A stretch of 64,000 nt of DNA from Pseudonocardia lacus (GTDB lineage: Bacteria; Actinomycetota; Actinomycetes; Mycobacteriales; Pseudonocardiaceae): assembly GCF_018531445.1 (NCBI RefSeq), contig NZ_JAHDTH010000003.1, positions 1 to 64,000 of the forward strand. Direction: 5' to 3'. This document shows positions 1 through 8,080 of the stretch, one piece after another. Position 1 is the stretch's first letter. Every line of letters starts with the position of its first letter. The notes under the pieces are model-generated. The model worked only from the letters and a program-made list of their open reading frames with translations, was not told where the DNA came from and made no database searches. Made by a program: the position numbers and the translations under genes.

Positions 1-1
1 G

Positions 2-1087
2 GCCCGGGTGTGGGCCGTCGGCCTCGCCGTCCGGCAGGCGGCGGCCGAGCCGGCGCGGGCGGCGGCGGTGCTGCGCGACTACGCCCGGGTGGCGGACGCC
101 GGCGGGCTGGCGCGGGCGGCGGCGTTCGCGGTCACCTCGATCGTCGGTTTCGGCGACGACGACACCGCCGCCGAGCTGGTGTCGCTCGCCCTGGACGCCG
201 CCCGGTCGGCGGACGACCCGTGGAGCGAGGCGCTGACCCTGACCACCCGCGCGATGCTCGCCCACATCCGCAACGACCGGCCCGTGCTGGAGCGCGACGC
301 CCGGCGCAGCGCCGAGCTGTTCGGCGGGCTCGGGGACGCCTGGGGTGCGCTGCAGGCCACCGACTGGCTGATCGCCCTGGCCGACCTGACCGGCGACCAC
401 GCGCGGGTCGCCCGGCTGGCCGCCGCCGACCTGCGCACGGCCGAGGAGCTGGGGCTCTGGCCCGAGGTGGCGGGCCGGGTGGGCTGGCTGGCCTGGGCCT
501 CGACCCAGCTCGCGGACTACCCGCTGGCCCGCGAGCACGGCAGGCGGGCCCGCCGGCTGGCCGTCGAGCAGGGCCAGCATGCCGGCGAGGTGTTCGCCAC
601 GCTCAGCCTCGCCTTCGCCGCCCGCCGCGGCGGCGACCCGGACGAGGCCGAGGTGCACCTGCGCGGGCTGCTGGCCGCCGCCCGGGGGCAGCAGCAGGTG
701 TCCGGCGGGAACCCGCCCTACCTGCCGATGGTCCTCGTCGAGCTGGGGATGCTGCTGGGGCAGCGCGGCGAACCGGGCGCGGCGCTGGAGCTGCACGAGG
801 AGGCCCTCGACGAGAGCCCGGGACACGACTACCCGCCGGCGCTGGTCGGCATGGCCGCCGCGCTGGCCGCGGACGGCAGGCCCGGCCCGGCCGCGCAACT
901 GCTGGGCGCCGCCGACCGGGCCTGGCGGGAGGTGGGACGGGCGCCGTCGGTGTCCGACCGGGCCGAGCTGGACCGGATCACCGCGCAGGTCCGGGCGGTC
1001 GAAGCCGACTTCGCGGCGCTGTTCGCGCGCGGAGCGGCCCTGCCCCCGCAGCGGGCCCGGTCCCTGGCGCAGCGGGACCGGGCCTGA
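2..1087 (+). CDS. C-terminal part of a large TPR/AfsR-like regulator (5' end outside window)
   Basis: The reading frame is open from the first complete codon to a TGA at 1085-1087 (about 361 residues). It is almost entirely Ala/Leu/Arg-rich helical hairpins with recurring Ala, Leu and Glu positions, as in the C-terminal tetratricopeptide part of AfsR/LuxR-type ATP-dependent regulators. The last stretch, with AAQLLGAADRAWREVG, is typical of the tail of these proteins, where a line on the analogue pool of 'LLGAA' helices is common. No DNA-binding or nucleotide-binding motif is visible, so those domains must lie upstream of the window. A GTG at position 8 could start translation but has no reason to be the true start. 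The next gene is convergent. Family assignment is moderately sure; the regulated target is unknown. Confidence 0.6.
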   Translation, partial: ARVWAVGLAVRQAAAEPARAAAVLRDYARVADAGGLARAAAFAVTSIVGFGDDDTAAELVSLALDAARSADDPWSEALTLTTRAMLAHIRNDRPVLERDARRSAELFGGLGDAWGALQATDWLIALADLTGDHARVARLAAADLRTAEELGLWPEVAGRVGWLAWASTQLADYPLAREHGRRARRLAVEQGQHAGEVFATLSLAFAARRGGDPDEAEVHLRGLLAAARGQQQVSGGNPPYLPMVLVELGMLLGQRGEPGAALELHEEALDESPGHDYPPALVGMAAALAADGRPGPAAQLLGAADRAWREVGRAPSVSDRAELDRITAQVRAVEADFAALFARGAALPPQRARSLAQRDRA

Positions 1088-1097
1088 GGTCGACCGG

Positions 1098-1652
1098 TCA
1101 GGATGTGGCCGGGACCGGCCGGTAGGTGAGCACGACGACCCCGCTGGGGAACGTGGTCGTGTCCACCAGGTCGAGGGTCGTGGCGCTGGCCTCGCGGAAC
1201 AGCGGCTCCCCGCTGCCCTTGATCACCGGGCACACCCAGATCCGGTACTCGTCGAGCAGCCCGGCCGCGGTGAGCGCATCGGTGAGGGCCCCGGTGCCCC
1301 AGATCAGGATGTCGGCGCCGTCCTGCTCCTTGAGCTTGGCGACCTGGCCGACGATGTCGTCGCCGGGGATGACGACGGTGGGGTTCCAGGCCGAGGTGTC
1401 GACCGGCTGCGAGGCGACGACGTACTTGGCCATGGCGTTGACGTGGTCGCCGAACGGGTTGCCGCCCATGTGCGGCCACGCCTGCGCCATGCCCTCGTAG
1501 GTGACCCGGCCGAGCAGCAGCGCATCGGCGGCGGTGGTCATCGCGAGGGCGTAGGCCTGCGGCTGCTCGTCGGTGTACTGCAGCGACCAGTCCTGCGGGT
1601 CGTCGATGAAGCCGTCGAGGGTGGCGTAGGTGGAGTTGACGATCTTGCGCAT
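1098..1652 (-). CDS. Dihydrofolate reductase-family protein (RibD C-terminal domain-like)
   Basis: 184 residues starting MRKIVNSTYATLDGFI, the usual opening of stand-alone RibD-C/DHFR-like proteins from actinobacteria. Later hallmarks are LLLGRVTYEGMAQAWP (cofactor-loop region), the ILIWGTGALTDALTAAGL segment and a C-terminal beta strand VVVLTYRPV. Such proteins probably reduce a pterin, flavin-precursor or other carbonyl compound with NADPH, but most have no proven substrate. The frame stays open far upstream. I chose the ATG at 1652 because homology begins there and the upstream extension is Arg/Pro-rich and overlaps the repeat region. It converges on the upstream regulator gene and stands alone. 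Confidence 0.8.
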   Translation of the reverse strand: MRKIVNSTYATLDGFIDDPQDWSLQYTDEQPQAYALAMTTAADALLLGRVTYEGMAQAWPHMGGNPFGDHVNAMAKYVVASQPVDTSAWNPTVVIPGDDIVGQVAKLKEQDGADILIWGTGALTDALTAAGLLDEYRIWVCPVIKGSGEPLFREASATTLDLVDTTTFPSGVVVLTYRPVPATS

Positions 1653-2280
1653 GGATCCAACCTGGCGTGGCGACCTTACGGTTTCCCTTCGGTCGACCGG
1701 GCGGATCGGGCGACACCGCCCACCGCCGCCGGGCGAGGACGTCCTCGTCGAGCGGCCGAGTGTGCGCCTGTGTCGCGCCAGGGCGACCTTCGTTCTCGAC
1801 GGGAGCCGGCGGGACCGGCGCGGGTTGGGCGAGAGGCGCGTTCGTGCAACCAGGTTGGGCGAACGGCGCGCTCGCGCCGACGGGACCGGCGAAGCGGATT
1901 GGGCGAGAGGCGCGTTCGCGCAACCAGGTTGGGCGAAGGGCGCACTCGCTCGGCGTCGACCGCGAAGCGGGCGCTTAAGGGCGCCTCCGGCGGCTCCTAC
2001 GCGGAGGGCGACCTCGGCTCGAGCAGGGGAGCACTCGGGAGGGGTGTGGGCGCTCCGCGCCCACCGGGCCTGGCCGGCCCGGCTCGCGGCGCTGCGCGCC
2101 GCCTCGCCGGGCCGTCCTCGCAGCACCAGGTGTGGCGCGCAGCCCCGGGTGTGGCCGCGCAGCCCCCCGGCGGGCTGTGACGACCCACCCAGCACTGCGA
2201 CGTCCCCACCAGCCCTGCGAGACCACCCTGCCTCATGGCCAGCCACCACGCTGGGAGGGTCCCACGGCGGCCACTTGTTT
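1653..2280. other. Intergenic stretch of about 630 bp without a recognisable gene
   Basis: No frame here gives a protein I recognise; the open frames are Arg/Pro/Ala-rich shadows. It holds four copies of a palindromic repeat (1825-1950) and a 15-bp element (1791-1805, CGTTCTCGACGGGAG) that recurs at 29155-29169. Further on, 2111-2240 contains several CCTGCGAG/CTCGCAG pieces like those in the hairpin at 8014-8065. The stretch lies upstream of the minus-strand reductase gene and downstream of the minus-strand histidine kinase gene, so a promoter for the reductase should lie near 1655-1750. No clear -35/-10 pair stands out. Confidence 0.6.
1825..1950. repeat. Four copies of a dispersed palindromic intergenic repeat
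   Basis: Units begin at 1825, 1855, 1899 and 1929, each opening TTGGGCGA and closing near TCGTGCAA, TCGCGCC, TCGCGCAA or TCGCT. Within each pair the unit spacing is exactly 30 bp. Each unit is an imperfect inverted repeat (TTGGGCGA facing TCGNGCAA). Related pairs with the same 30-bp period occur at 29054-29093 and 63727-63776. The copies are intergenic and not coding in any convincing frame. They could be a REP-like element or a protein-binding array. Confidence 0.7.
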
Positions 2281-3603
2281 TCACCGAGCCCGCACACCCC
2301 GACCGGCGGGCACGTCGACGGGCCGCAGCCGCAGGTCGGCCGGGACGACCAGGTCGACGGACGTGCCGGGGCCGCTGTGCACGGTCATGGTCCCGCCCGC
2401 GTCCTCCACCGCCCGGCGGACCAGCAGCAGCCCGATGTGACCGGGGCGGGAGGGGGTGGTGGGGTCGAAGCCGCGGCCGTCGTCGGTGACGGTGACCCGC
2501 ACCCGGTCGCCGTCCTCCGGGGCGATGGCGACCCGGATGGCGGTGGCGCCGCTGTGGATGAGCGCGTTGCGGAGCAGTTCGCCGGTGGCGCGGTGCAGCA
2601 GCACCGCCGCGTCCGGGCCCAGCCGCAGGTCGTCGGCCACGTCCAGGGTCGAGCGGGGCCCGTCGCCGGCCAGTCCGGCGATGAGGCGGGCGAACGCCTG
2701 CGGGACGGTCGCCGGCTCGATGGCGGGCGGGGCGAGGTCGGAGAGCAGGGCGCGGAGCTGGCGGGCGCTGTCGTGGATGCGGGCGCGGACGGTGGCGACC
2801 AGTTCGCCCGCCCGCGAGGGGGTGGAGGTGGCCGCGGTGTCGAGCAGCAGCCCGGCGCCGGCCAGGTCGGGGATGACGTCGTCGTGCAGCTTGCGGGCGA
2901 GGTCGCGGCGGGCGAGCTCGGCGGCGGCGAGGCCGTAGTGCAGCGCGTCCTGACGCTCCCGCCGGTCGCGGTCGATCCGCCGGGCGACGACCACCGCGAG
3001 CGGCAGCATCGCGCAGCCGAGCAGCAGCACCCCGGCCAGCGCCAGCGGCAGCAGCACCCCCATGGCGTGCCGGACCGTGCTCGTGACGTCGACCGGGACG
3101 TAGATCTCGAACCGGGCCGGCGCGCCCGCGGCGTCGCGGAAGCCGATGTAGACCTCGCGCAGGTCGTCGGCGCGGTCGGACTCGAAGCGGTGCTCGGCGT
3201 CGTCGGGCACCGGCAGGACGACCGTCTCGCCCGCGTCGAGCCGGGCGCCCAGCTGCGGGTCGAACGGGCGCAGCTGCGACTCGATGCGCTGCTCGTCGGA
3301 GAACACGATGCGCACCCGGTCGCCCTCGACCGACCAGACCTTGATCCGGAAGACCATCCCCGAGTCGACGAAGGGGGCGAGGTCGGTGGCCAGCTCCGCG
3401 CGGTCGGCCGGGCCGAAACCGGTGAAGTCGTACTCGGCCAGCCGGACGAGCACCGCGGCGGCGACCTGCGTGGAGACCCGGTGCGCGGTGCGCTCGCCCT
3501 CGGCCTCGCCGATCAGCCGGACGCCGAGCGCGACCAGCCCGCACAGCAGCACCGCGGCCAGCACGGTCAGTCCGGCGAGGCGGCGCAGGGTGGTGGGGAC
3601 CAT
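2281..3603 (-). CDS. Sensor histidine kinase, NarL/DesK type (HisKA_3)
   Basis: 440 residues. An N-terminal membrane helix (about residues 8-30) and a second near 183-205 enclose an extracytoplasmic sensor region of about 150 residues. After a short linker comes the dimerisation/phosphoacceptor helix ARRDLARKLHDDVIPDLAG with the likely phosphorylated His at about residue 240. The HATPase_c domain shows an N-box (ELLRNALIHSG) and a G-box (VTDDGRGFDP). It follows the response-regulator gene by 16 bp on the same strand, so the pair is co-transcribed with the regulator first. The pair is divergent from an Fe(III) transporter operon. The signal sensed is unknown; iron or a metal chelate is only a context-based guess. 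Confidence 0.85.
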   Translation of the reverse strand: MVPTTLRRLAGLTVLAAVLLCGLVALGVRLIGEAEGERTAHRVSTQVAAAVLVRLAEYDFTGFGPADRAELATDLAPFVDSGMVFRIKVWSVEGDRVRIVFSDEQRIESQLRPFDPQLGARLDAGETVVLPVPDDAEHRFESDRADDLREVYIGFRDAAGAPARFEIYVPVDVTSTVRHAMGVLLPLALAGVLLLGCAMLPLAVVVARRIDRDRRERQDALHYGLAAAELARRDLARKLHDDVIPDLAGAGLLLDTAATSTPSRAGELVATVRARIHDSARQLRALLSDLAPPAIEPATVPQAFARLIAGLAGDGPRSTLDVADDLRLGPDAAVLLHRATGELLRNALIHSGATAIRVAIAPEDGDRVRVTVTDDGRGFDPTTPSRPGHIGLLLVRRAVEDAGGTMTVHSGPGTSVDLVVPADLRLRPVDVPAGRGVRAR

Positions 3604-3619
3604 CGCGGACCGGCGCCGG

Positions 3620-4249
3620 TCAGATCGCGGCGCCGACGGCGACCAGGCCCAGCCGGTCGGCGGTGACCACGGCGTCGAGCTGGCTGTGCACCCCGAGCTT
3701 GGCGAGCAGCACGCGGATGTGGTCGCGCGTGGTGTGCACGGAGATGCCCAGTTCGGCGGCGATCCGGGCGGCGTCCCGGCCGCGCGCGAGCCCGTCGAGC
3801 ACCTGCTGCTCCCGCGCGGTCAGGTGCACCGCGGTGTCGGACTCCCACGACCGGACGGGCTCCCCGGCGAGGGCGCCGCGTACCGCGGCCAGCATCTCGG
3901 GCAGCGACGCGTCCTTGGCCAGGAAGCCGGCCGCGCCGGCGCCCGCGGCCCGGCGCGCGAGGTCCACCCGGGGGTGCGCGGTGAGCACGATCACCGGCCG
4001 GTGCGCGGCGAACTCCTCGACCAGGCGCATGCCGCTGTCGTCGGGCAGGTCGAGGTCGACGACCGCCAGGTCGACGGCGGTGCCCGGGGCCATGGCCGCC
4101 CGCGCGGCCGCCGCGGTGTAGGCGACCGCGACGCAGGTCAGATCGGGCTGGGCGGTCACCCCGATGGCCAGCGCGTCGGCGAAGACGCGGTGGTCGTCGA
4201 CCAGGAGGACCGCGGCCGGGCCGGGCCGGGTCTCACCGGTGGTGATCAT
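3620..4249 (-). CDS. Two-component response regulator, NarL/FixJ family
   Basis: 209 residues. The receiver domain has the acidic pair VDDH near residue 18, the phospho-acceptor Asp65 in VVDLDLPD, Thr in VLTAHP and Lys in FLAKDAS. The LuxR-type HTH follows (LTAREQQVLDGLARGRDAARIAAELGIS, then VHTTRDHIRVLLAKLGVHSQLDAV). It is the first gene of a two-gene operon with the histidine kinase downstream and the natural partner of that kinase. The divergent 107-bp region it shares with the iron transporter holds an iron box, so this regulator may act on the transporter or be controlled by iron itself. Confidence 0.9.
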   Translation of the reverse strand: MITTGETRPGPAAVLLVDDHRVFADALAIGVTAQPDLTCVAVAYTAAAARAAMAPGTAVDLAVVDLDLPDDSGMRLVEEFAAHRPVIVLTAHPRVDLARRAAGAGAAGFLAKDASLPEMLAAVRGALAGEPVRSWESDTAVHLTAREQQVLDGLARGRDAARIAAELGISVHTTRDHIRVLLAKLGVHSQLDAVVTADRLGLVAVGAAI

Positions 4250-4289
4250 GCCGACCCCTCAATTCTCGGGACATCGCGCGGGCTGGAGT

Positions 4290-4308
4290 GAAGGTTAGCC
4301 TGCCCTCG
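4290..4308 (+). promoter_or_regulatory. Iron box (DtxR/IdeR/DmdR-like operator)
   Basis: The segment contains AGGTTAGCCT (4292-4301), a perfect match to the left and central ten bases of the IdeR/DtxR consensus (TWAGGTTAGSCTWACCTWA). The right half keeps CCT and is weaker, giving about 14 of 19 positions. It is unusually AT-rich for this locus and lies 49 bp before the ATG of the Fe(III)-binding lipoprotein. It also sits upstream of the divergent response-regulator gene. I infer Fe(II)-dependent repression of the transporter operon. Confidence 0.7.
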
Positions 4309-4356
4309 GTCGACCGGACAGATCCGGCATTGACGACGAAAGACGTGAGGTCCCGC

Positions 4357-5406
4357 ATGCGATCATCTCGGCACCGTGCGCTGCCGTTCGCCGCCGCGGC
4401 CCTGGCCGTCCTGACCCTCGCCGGGTGCGGTGGCGGCGCTGCGGAGCCGGCCGCCGCGGCCGGTCCCGTCGTCGCGGAGGAGCGCACCCTGGTGCTCTAC
4501 TCCGGTCGCGACGAGGAACTGGTCGGGCCGCTGATCGAGCAGTTCGAGCAGGCGTCCGGCATCACCGTGGAGACCCGGTACGGCTCCACCACCGAGATCG
4601 CCGCCCAGCTGCTGGAGGAAGGCGCGGCGACGCCCGCGCAGGTGTTCCTCTCCCAGGACGCCGGCGCGCTCGGCGCGCTGGCCGCGCAGGGCAGGCTGGC
4701 GCCGCTGCCCGCGGAGGTCACCGGCACGGTCGAGCCGACGCTCAGCTCCACCGACGGGGTCTGGGTCGGGCTGACCGGCCGCGCCAGGGTCGTGGCCTAC
4801 GACAGCCAGGAGGTGCCGGCCGACCAGGTGCCCGGCGACCCCCAGGAGCTGCTCGACCCGCGCTGGCGCGGGCAGATCGCCATCGCCCCGACCAACGCGT
4901 CGTTCCAGGCCTACGTCACCGCGCTGCGGGTGCTGCAGGGCGAGGACGCCGCCCGGGCGTGGCTGCAGGGGCTGCTCGCCAACGAGCCGCAGATCATGCA
5001 GGGCAACGGGGCGATCCTGGAGGCGGTCAACACCGGCGCCGTCGACCTCGGCCTGATCAACCACTACTACTGGGCCAGCTCGGAGACCGATCCCGCCGCG
5101 CTGCGCGCGCAGATCGCCTTCGGCGACCCGGGCACCGCGCTGGCCCTGGTCAACGTGACCGGCGCGGGGATCCTCACCGAGGCCGCCGACTCGCCGGAGG
5201 CCCTGGAGCTGGTGAAGTTCCTGGTCGGCACCCAGGCGCAGACCTACTTCGCCACCGAGACCGCGGAGTACCCGCTGGTCGACTCCGTGCCGGCGCCGTC
5301 GGGCGTGCCGGCGCTCGCCGAGCTGGACGGGCCGGACCTCGACCTGTCCGACCTGGCCTCGCTGGAGCAGACCGTCGCGCTGCTCACCGAAGTGGGGCTG
5401 GTCTGA
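4357..5406 (+). CDS. fbpA: Fe(III) ABC transporter substrate-binding lipoprotein (FbpA-like)
   Basis: 349 residues. The start ATG at 4357 gives a lipoprotein signal peptide, MRSSRHRALPFAAAALAVLTLAGCGG, whose lipobox LAGC places the anchored Cys at about residue 24. A longer frame upstream would bury this signal. The mature protein has the FbpA-type opening LVLYSGRDEELVGPLIEQFEQ and the segment NHYYWAS, whose tandem Tyr corresponds to the two ferric-ion-binding tyrosines of this family. The product would bind ferric iron or a simple chelate outside the membrane and pass it to the permease. It is the first gene of a three-gene operon, preceded by an iron box at 4290-4308. Confidence 0.85.
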   Translation: MRSSRHRALPFAAAALAVLTLAGCGGGAAEPAAAAGPVVAEERTLVLYSGRDEELVGPLIEQFEQASGITVETRYGSTTEIAAQLLEEGAATPAQVFLSQDAGALGALAAQGRLAPLPAEVTGTVEPTLSSTDGVWVGLTGRARVVAYDSQEVPADQVPGDPQELLDPRWRGQIAIAPTNASFQAYVTALRVLQGEDAARAWLQGLLANEPQIMQGNGAILEAVNTGAVDLGLINHYYWASSETDPAALRAQIAFGDPGTALALVNVTGAGILTEAADSPEALELVKFLVGTQAQTYFATETAEYPLVDSVPAPSGVPALAELDGPDLDLSDLASLEQTVALLTEVGLV

Positions 5407-6926
5407 GCCCCGCGCACCGCCGCCCGGCGCCCGCCCTGCTCGTCGCGGCGGGCGCCGCGGCACTGCTCGCCGCGCTCCCGCTGGGCTACCTGCTGGTGCG
5501 GGTCGCCGGGGCGGGCGACCGGGTCGCGGCCGTACTCGGCCGGGAGCGCACCTGGCTGCTCGCGACCAACTCGCTGGTCCTGGTGGGGGCGGTCGCGGCC
5601 GGGAGCCTGGTGCTCGGCACCGCGACCGGCTGGCTGCTGACCCGCGTCCGGCTGCCCGCCCCGCGGCTGTGGTGGGTCCTCGCGGCGCTGCCCCTGGCCA
5701 TGCCGTCCTACCTGCTGGCCTTCGCGGTCGTGGCCACCTGGCCGGGGACGCACGGTCTGCTGCCGCTGACGGTGGTGATGGTGCTGGCCTGCACCCCGTA
5801 CGTGACGTTGCCGGTGGCCGCCGCGTTCCGGATGGTCGACGCCGCCCAGGAGGACGTGGCGCGCACGCTCGGCCGCGGGCCGCTGGCCACGTTCCGCGCG
5901 GTGACGCTGCCGCAGGTGCTGCCGGCCGCGCTGGCCGGCGTCCTGCTGGTCGCCCTCTACACCCTCTCCGACTTCGGGGCCGTCGCGCTGCTCCGCCACG
6001 ACGTGTTCACCTGGGCCATCCGCGCCGCGTACGAGGGCACCTTCGACCGGACCGCCGCCGCGGTGCTCGCGCTGGTGCTGGTGGCGCTCACCCTGGCGCT
6101 GGTCGCCGCGGAGCGCCGGGCCCGGCGCCGGTGGGTGCGCGGCCGGGCCGGCGTCGCCGTCCGGGAGGTGGCCCAGGTCGTCCCGGGTCGGGGGGCGACG
6201 GTCGCGGCCGTGCTCGCCCTCGCCGGAGTGGCCGCGGCGTCGCTGGCGTTCCCGGTGGTCGTGCTGCTCGGGCGCCTGGTGGAGGGCACCCGCAACGGCG
6301 TCGACGTGCCCGACCTGCTGCGCGCCGCGGGGACCACGCTCGCGCTCGGAGTGGGCGCGGCGGTGCTGGCGGTCGCGCTGGCCGTACCGGTGGCGGTGCT
6401 GGCCGCGCGGTACCGCGGCCGGCTGGTCGCCGCCGTCGAGTCGACGGCCTACCTGGGGCACGGCCTGCCCGGCATCGTGGTGGGGCTCTCGCTGGTCTTC
6501 TTCTCGCTGTCCGCGGTGCCCGCGCTCTACCAGAGCACGGCCGTGCTGGTGCTGGCCTACGCGGTGCTGTTCATGCCCAAGGCCATCGGCGCCACCCGGG
6601 CGGCGGTGGAGCGGGTGCCCCCGGTGGTGGAGGAGGTGGCTCGCACCCTGGGCCGCGGGGCCGGCGCGACCTGGCTCGCCGTCACCGCCCGGCAGGCGTG
6701 GCCGGGCATCGCCGCCGGCGGGCTGCTGGTGGTGGTGACCGTGATGAAGGAGCTGCCCGCCACCTTGATGCTGCGCCCGACCGGGGTCGACACGCTGGCC
6801 ACCGAGCTGTGGCGGCAGAGCGCGCTGGGCGCCTACGGCGCGGCGGCCCCCGCCGCGCTGCTCCTGGTGGTGATCGCGTGCGTGCCCGCCGCCCTGCTCG
6901 CCCGGACCCCGGCGGCGGCGCGGTGA
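5403..6926 (+). CDS. fbpB: Fe(III) ABC transporter permease (FbpB-like, double-domain)
   Basis: About 507 residues with roughly twelve membrane helices in two homologous halves. Each half carries the EAA-type cytoplasmic loop: DVARTLGRGPLATFRAVTLPQVLPA in the first and VEEVARTLGRGAGATWLAVTARQAWPG in the second. That duplication is typical of FbpB/SfuB iron permeases. No ATG or GTG start exists near the junction. The best candidate is the CTG at 5403, which overlaps the stop of the preceding gene; the next in-frame GTG would cut into the first membrane helix. This start is uncertain. The stop overlaps the GTG of the ATPase gene. Confidence 0.85.
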   Translation: MSPAHRRPAPALLVAAGAAALLAALPLGYLLVRVAGAGDRVAAVLGRERTWLLATNSLVLVGAVAAGSLVLGTATGWLLTRVRLPAPRLWWVLAALPLAMPSYLLAFAVVATWPGTHGLLPLTVVMVLACTPYVTLPVAAAFRMVDAAQEDVARTLGRGPLATFRAVTLPQVLPAALAGVLLVALYTLSDFGAVALLRHDVFTWAIRAAYEGTFDRTAAAVLALVLVALTLALVAAERRARRRWVRGRAGVAVREVAQVVPGRGATVAAVLALAGVAAASLAFPVVVLLGRLVEGTRNGVDVPDLLRAAGTTLALGVGAAVLAVALAVPVAVLAARYRGRLVAAVESTAYLGHGLPGIVVGLSLVFFSLSAVPALYQSTAVLVLAYAVLFMPKAIGATRAAVERVPPVVEEVARTLGRGAGATWLAVTARQAWPGIAAGGLLVVVTVMKELPATLMLRPTGVDTLATELWRQSALGAYGAAAPAALLLVVIACVPAALLARTPAAAR

Positions 6927-8014
6927 CCGCGCCGGACCCGGTGGCCCTGCAGTTGCGCGGCCTGGTCGCCGGCCACGGCGGCGAGGCGGTCCTGCGCGGG
7001 GTCGACCTCGATGTGGCCGACGGCGAGTTCGTCTGCGTCCTGGGCGTCAGCGGCAGCGGGAAGACCACCCTGCTGCGCACCGTCGCCGGCCTGCACCGGC
7101 CGACCGCGGGGCGCGTCGTGCTCGGCGGTCGCGACCTCACCGGGCTCCGCCCGGAGCGCCGGCGGGTGGGGCTGGTGCCGCAGGAGGGCGCGCTGTTCGG
7201 GCACCTCGACGTGGCCGCCAACGTGGCGTTCGGGCTGGGCCGGACCACCCGCGCCACCCGCCGGGCCCGGGTCGCCGAGCTGCTGGCGCTGGTCGACATG
7301 GCCGGGGCGCAGGACCGGATGCCGCACGAGCTGTCCGGCGGGCAGCGCCAGCGGGTCGCGGTGGCCCGCGCGCTCGCCCCGCGACCGCAGGTCGTGCTGC
7401 TCGACGAGCCGTTCGCCGGGCTGGACGCCGGGCTGCGCGCCGGCGTGCGGACCCAGGTGGCCGACGTCCTGCGAGCCACCGGCAGCACCGCCGTCCTGAT
7501 CACCCACGACCAGGACGAGGCGCTCTCGACCGGCGACCGCGTCGCGGTCCTGCACGCCGGCCGGATCGCCCAGGTCGCCGAGCCCCGCGAGCTCTACGCC
7601 CGCCCGGCGACCGCGTGGCTCGCCGGCTTCGTCGGGGAGGCCACGCTGCTGCCCGGTCTGCGCGTCGGCGCGATCGTGCGCACCGCGCTCGGCGAACTGG
7701 CCTGCGAACCCGGCCCCCGGGCCGCGGTGACGGTCGTGCTCCGGCCGGAGCAGGTCCGACTCGAACCGCCGGCGCCCGCAGCGGTCGCCGGCACCGTGCG
7801 CGCCGTGGAGTTCGTCGGACCGGCGCAGCGGGTGCGCGTCGAGCTGCCCGACGGGACCCGGATCACCGCGCGGGTCGCGGCGCGGCCCCGGTGGTGGCGG
7901 GGGGAGACCGCGACGCTGCACGTGCCCGACCCCGTGCACGTGATCGACGACCCGGCTCCCGGCGCCGACCAGCCCGGCGACGGGGTCGACGCCGTCTTCG
8001 CAGAGTCCCCGTAG
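6923..8014 (+). CDS. fbpC: Fe(III) ABC transporter ATP-binding protein (FbpC-like)
   Basis: 363 residues from a GTG at 6923 that overlaps the permease stop (GTGA). Walker A is GVSGSGKTT, the Q-loop GLVPQEGALF, the signature LSGGQRQRVAVARAL, Walker B VVLLDEPFAGLD and the switch His in LITHDQDEAL. About 110 residues follow the ATPase core with TOBE-like beta segments (VLRPEQVRLEPP, VEFVGPAQRVRVEL), as in the CUT1/FbpC group that powers import. It energises uptake through the upstream permease. The gene ends 66 bp before the convergent MBL gene, with a strong hairpin between them. Confidence 0.9.
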   Translation: MTAPDPVALQLRGLVAGHGGEAVLRGVDLDVADGEFVCVLGVSGSGKTTLLRTVAGLHRPTAGRVVLGGRDLTGLRPERRRVGLVPQEGALFGHLDVAANVAFGLGRTTRATRRARVAELLALVDMAGAQDRMPHELSGGQRQRVAVARALAPRPQVVLLDEPFAGLDAGLRAGVRTQVADVLRATGSTAVLITHDQDEALSTGDRVAVLHAGRIAQVAEPRELYARPATAWLAGFVGEATLLPGLRVGAIVRTALGELACEPGPRAAVTVVLRPEQVRLEPPAPAAVAGTVRAVEFVGPAQRVRVELPDGTRITARVAARPRWWRGETATLHVPDPVHVIDDPAPGADQPGDGVDAVFAESP

Positions 8015-8065
8015 TCCTCGCAGGTGCTGTGCACGCTGCGCCGACCACACCGCCCCTGCGAGGAC
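8014..8065. terminator. Perfect 11-bp-arm hairpin between convergent genes
   Basis: GTCCTCGCAGG at 8014-8024 faces its exact reverse complement CCTGCGAGGAC at 8055-8065, with a 30-nt loop. It sits between the stop of the iron transporter ATPase gene and the stop of the convergent MBL gene, as expected of a two-way terminator. There is no T-tract, so the mechanism is not classic. Similar CTCGCAG/CTGCGAG pieces occur at 2111-2240. Confidence 0.55.
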
Positions 8066-8080
8066 ACGGGGCTATGGGGG

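Noticed and set aside
1825-1950. Possible CRISPR array from the regular 30-bp repeat spacing
   Set aside because: Units follow each other with almost no unique spacers, the copies diverge, and no cas gene is present.
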